Source: Anaerolineae bacterium (GTDB lineage: Bacteria; Chloroflexota; Anaerolineae; Aggregatilineales; UBA3940). From it: a stretch of DNA of 8,802 bases. Below, piece after piece: positions 6,816-8,802 of this stretch. A program made the position numbers and the translations under genes. Within the stretch, counting starts at the first letter, position 1. Each line of letters starts with the position of its first letter. The notes under the pieces are model-generated. The model made no database searches and was not told the origin of the DNA. It saw only the letters and a list, made by a program, of their open reading frames with translations. The DNA lies in NCBI GenBank assembly GCA_020852775.1, contig JADZAD010000186.1:1-8802 (forward strand), read 5' to 3'.

Positions 6816-7616
6816 TCAGCGTGCCAGCAGCAGGAATACCACCAGTGCCAGCACAATCCGGTACCAGCCAAACACGCGCAGGTCGGTGGTGGCAAGCAGA
6901 CGCAGGAAGAAGCGGATTGCCAGCCATGCCGCCCCGAAAGCGACCACAAATCCAACCGCGAAAACGGGTATATCCGCTGTAGTCAACACGTCCAGCCCTT
7001 TGATCAGGTCATACAGCGCCGCCCCGGCCAGCAGCGGCACCGCCGCCAGGAACGAGTATTCCGCAGCGGTCTTGCGATCCGCGCCTGCGACCATCCCTCC
7101 GAGGATCGTCGCAGCGGCACGCGAGACACCCGGCCACAGCGCCAGGCACTGACAGACCCCGACGATTAGCGCCTCCCGCCAGGTAAGGGCATCAAGGCTA
7201 TCGAAGCGTGTTTTCGGCTTGAACTGCTCGATCACCAGGATCGCTATTCCACCGGCAGCCAGCCCAATCGCTACGGGGATCGGGCCGAAGAGCACCCCTT
7301 TGATGACGTCACCGGCCAGCAGCGCCACCACGACAGGCAGGACAGTCGTCAGCGCCAGCAGGCCTATCCCGCGCAGCCCGTTGAACCCCTGCCTCCTATT
7401 CAGGCTGAGCAGGGCCATGAATCTCTGCCAGTACACCAGCACAACCGCCAGGATTGCGCCCAATTGGATAAATATCACGAAGATGTCAGCGCGTTCCCCG
7501 GTGAAGCGCAGCAGTTCACTGGCAAGGATCAGGTGGCCAGTGGACGACACCGGTATGAATTCTGTCAGGCCTTCCACAAGGCCGAGGACAGCCGCAATCA
7601 GCAGGTCGGATATCAT
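6816..7616 (-). CDS. uppP: Undecaprenyl-diphosphatase (BacA/UppP family)
   Basis: The 266-residue integral membrane protein carries both family motifs: EGLTEFIPVSSTGHL (15-29), with Glu15, Glu19, Ser25 and His28, and PGVSRAAATI (162-171), with the catalytic Arg166. It removes one phosphate from undecaprenyl diphosphate so that the lipid carrier can be reused for peptidoglycan and other envelope polymers; extra copies give bacitracin resistance. Several hydrophobic segments fill the rest, including EYSFLAAVPLLAG and VFLLLAR at the end. In the second motif Ala-Ala replaces the Ser-Gly of the common SRSGAT form, while Arg is kept. Length and N-terminus agree with the E. coli protein. The ribosome binding region GGGTGAAGAAGG abuts the ATG directly, which is unusually close; GGTGA a few bases further up may be the pairing part. 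It diverges from the DHH-CBS gene. Confidence 0.95.
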   Translation of the reverse strand: MISDLLIAAVLGLVEGLTEFIPVSSTGHLILASELLRFTGERADIFVIFIQLGAILAVVLVYWQRFMALLSLNRRQGFNGLRGIGLLALTTVLPVVVALLAGDVIKGVLFGPIPVAIGLAAGGIAILVIEQFKPKTRFDSLDALTWREALIVGVCQCLALWPGVSRAAATILGGMVAGADRKTAAEYSFLAAVPLLAGAALYDLIKGLDVLTTADIPVFAVGFVVAFGAAWLAIRFFLRLLATTDLRVFGWYRIVLALVVFLLLAR

Positions 7617-7666
7617 CCTTCTTCACCCTTCTGTGGAGACAGGACGGCAAAAGGCCGCTCTGCATC

Positions 7667-7672
7667 ATCTTA
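7667..7672 (-). promoter_or_regulatory. Weak candidate -10 for uppP
   Basis: TAAGAT on the minus strand lies 51 bases before the uppP ATG. It sits between the arms of a short inverted repeat (TCATC/GATGA, 7665-7680). No -35 match is visible, so this is a tentative call. Confidence 0.25.
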
Positions 7673-7687
7673 CTCGATGACCCGGCG

Positions 7688-7713
7688 CGGCGGCAACGCC
7701 ACCTCCGCCGCCG
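7688..7713. other. GC-rich hairpin in the uppP/DHH-CBS divergent region
   Basis: CGGCGGC (7688-7694) and GCCGCCG (7707-7713) form a seven-pair stem around a 12-base loop. No T-run follows. It lies between the two divergent start regions; whether it has a role is unknown. Confidence 0.3.
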
Positions 7714-7751
7714 GAAGTATTCGGCTGGTTTCGCGCATCTCTGCCCTGCGT

Positions 7752-7757
7752 TAGAAT
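7752..7757 (+). promoter_or_regulatory. -10-like element suggesting a leaderless transcript
   Basis: TAGAAT ends exactly seven bases before the ATG at 7765, so transcription would begin at or next to the A of the start codon. No Shine-Dalgarno sequence precedes that ATG, which agrees with leaderless translation. The -35 region has no good match. Confidence 0.5.
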
Positions 7758-7764
7758 CGCTGCT

Positions 7765-8802
7765 ATGGATGTCATCCTCACACATGAACATTCCGATTTC
7801 GATGCCGCCGCCGCACAGCTTGGGGCGGCACGTCTGATGGCAGGCGCCACGCCTGTGCTTGCCCAGCGGCTGCATCGTAACGTCGAGCAGTTCGTTACGC
7901 TTTACCGTGACGAACTCCCCTTTGTCAGCCGTGCTGATCTGCCCCGCCAGCGCATCGATCATGCTATCGTGGTTGATACACAGCACTTCCAGACCGTGCG
8001 CGGCATGACGTCGGCGACTACGATCCAGATCATCGATCACCACCCGCCGGGCGGATCGCTCAAGCCGGAATGGCAGGTCTCGATAGATGAAGTCGGGGCG
8101 ACCTCGACGCTGATGACCGAACGTATCCGCGAGGGCGGTGTCACGCTCTCGTCGATCGAAGCCACGATGCTCATGCTCGGCATATACGAGGACACCGGTT
8201 CGCTTACCTATCACACCACTACCCCGCGAGACATATTCGCAGCCGGCTGGCTGATGGAGCACGGGGCATTGATGGAGATCGTGCGGGAGTACCTGCACTT
8301 CCCGCTCACGGACGGCCAGCGCCGCCTGTACGATCGCCTGATCCAGAACGCGGAGGTGCTGGAGATTGGTGGTTACCCGGTGATCCTTTCGGCTGCTGAT
8401 GGGCGCGATCTTGAAGGGGAGATCTCCGCGCTGGCCCACCGCCTGCGCGACGTATATGACGTGCGTGCGATCTTCCTGCTTGTCGAACTGGTCGGGCACA
8501 TCCAACTGGTTGCCCGCAGCACTGTTGAGCAGATCGACGTGAATACTATCGCCGCGGCCTTTGGTGGGGGGGGGCACAGCCGCGCCGCGGCTGCCGTCAT
8601 CAAGGACATGACACTGGAAGCGACGCTTCAGTCACTGCGGAGCCGCCTGCCGACGCTCGTACAGCCACCGCTTACCGTCAGCGATCTGATGTCCTACGGT
8701 GTCCAGACGCTGTCCCCCGTCACCACCGCACAGGAAGCGGATCAGCGCATGCGGCGCTATGGCTATGAAGGCTTCCCGATCGTCAGGAACGGCCTGATCA
8801 TC
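7765..8802 (+). CDS. DHH/DHHA1 phosphoesterase with CBS domain, N-terminal part (probable tRNA nucleotidyltransferase/poly(A) polymerase fusion)
   Basis: An open frame of 346 codons runs off the right edge. Residues 1-170 form a DHH phosphoesterase: THEHSDFDA (6-14; His7, Asp11, Asp13), VVDTQ (69-73; Asp71), IDHHPP (90-95) and GIYEDTGSL (139-147; Asp143), the set of metal-binding residues. The DHHA1 part follows and ends in FGGGGHSRAAAA (266-277), which binds substrate. A CBS domain begins near 303 (TVSDLMS) and its repeat is incomplete at the edge. DHH-CBS order is typical of long proteins that end in a class II tRNA nucleotidyltransferase or poly(A) polymerase domain, so that domain is expected beyond 8802, but it is not visible here. 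The DHH part resembles NrnA-like enzymes that cleave short RNA or dinucleotides. The ATG is chosen because the homology starts at once (MDVILTHEHSD). A nine-G tract encodes GGG within the DHHA1 motif. Confidence 0.88.
   Translation, partial: MDVILTHEHSDFDAAAAQLGAARLMAGATPVLAQRLHRNVEQFVTLYRDELPFVSRADLPRQRIDHAIVVDTQHFQTVRGMTSATTIQIIDHHPPGGSLKPEWQVSIDEVGATSTLMTERIREGGVTLSSIEATMLMLGIYEDTGSLTYHTTTPRDIFAAGWLMEHGALMEIVREYLHFPLTDGQRRLYDRLIQNAEVLEIGGYPVILSAADGRDLEGEISALAHRLRDVYDVRAIFLLVELVGHIQLVARSTVEQIDVNTIAAAFGGGGHSRAAAAVIKDMTLEATLQSLRSRLPTLVQPPLTVSDLMSYGVQTLSPVTTAQEADQRMRRYGYEGFPIVRNGLII

Noticed and set aside
7516..8577. A 353-residue antisense open frame across the DHH-CBS gene and the start of uppP
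   Set aside because: It overlaps two real genes, its composition is that of a frame shadow, and the plus strand has clear DHH motifs.

Overview
The window is an ordinary stretch of bacterial chromosome: moderately GC-rich, densely coding, and without mobile elements, CRISPR arrays, tRNA or rRNA genes that I can see. It has eight protein genes. Six are complete or nearly certain in their ends; one is cut by each edge of the window. The mix is a MalK/UgpC-type ATPase standing alone, an ETF pair with an acyl-CoA dehydrogenase, a GufA-like ZIP transporter, UppP, and a DHH-CBS protein of the type often fused to a tRNA nucleotidyltransferase. This would fit an aerobic or facultative heterotroph, possibly of the Chloroflexota, but that assignment is an inference from gene content only and is weak.

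Layout. Positions 1-644 (-) hold the N-terminal part of a membrane-anchored TPR protein. Positions 645-904 are a divergent control region with back-to-back sigma70-like promoters. Positions 905-2005 (+) encode the sugar-type ABC ATPase. A strong hairpin at 2030-2061 ends it and faces a convergent REC-only response regulator (2090-2464, -). Then, all on the minus strand and read right to left, come uppP (7616-6816), acyl-CoA dehydrogenase (6704-5496, with its own terminator), a ZIP metal transporter (5324-4515), etfB (4372-3593) and etfA (3591-2611, with its own terminator). At 7765 a plus-strand gene begins that diverges from uppP. It encodes a DHH/DHHA1 phosphoesterase followed by a CBS domain and runs off the right edge.

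How the genes work together. The acyl-CoA dehydrogenase and the ETF are functional partners: the dehydrogenase oxidises acyl-CoA and passes electrons to the ETF flavoprotein. They are separated by the ZIP gene and appear to be separate transcription units. The etfBA unit has an extended -10 promoter with a perfect 22-bp palindrome at its -35 position, which looks like a repressor operator. The other genes are housekeeping or general physiology: import energisation, signal reception, cell-wall lipid carrier recycling, RNA or nucleotide metabolism.

I found no convincing undescribed multi-gene system. The most useful leads are the etfBA operator, the probable leaderless start of the DHH-CBS gene, the nine-G tract inside its conserved DHHA1 motif, and the solitary, well-expressed-looking ABC ATPase with a structured 150-nt leader.
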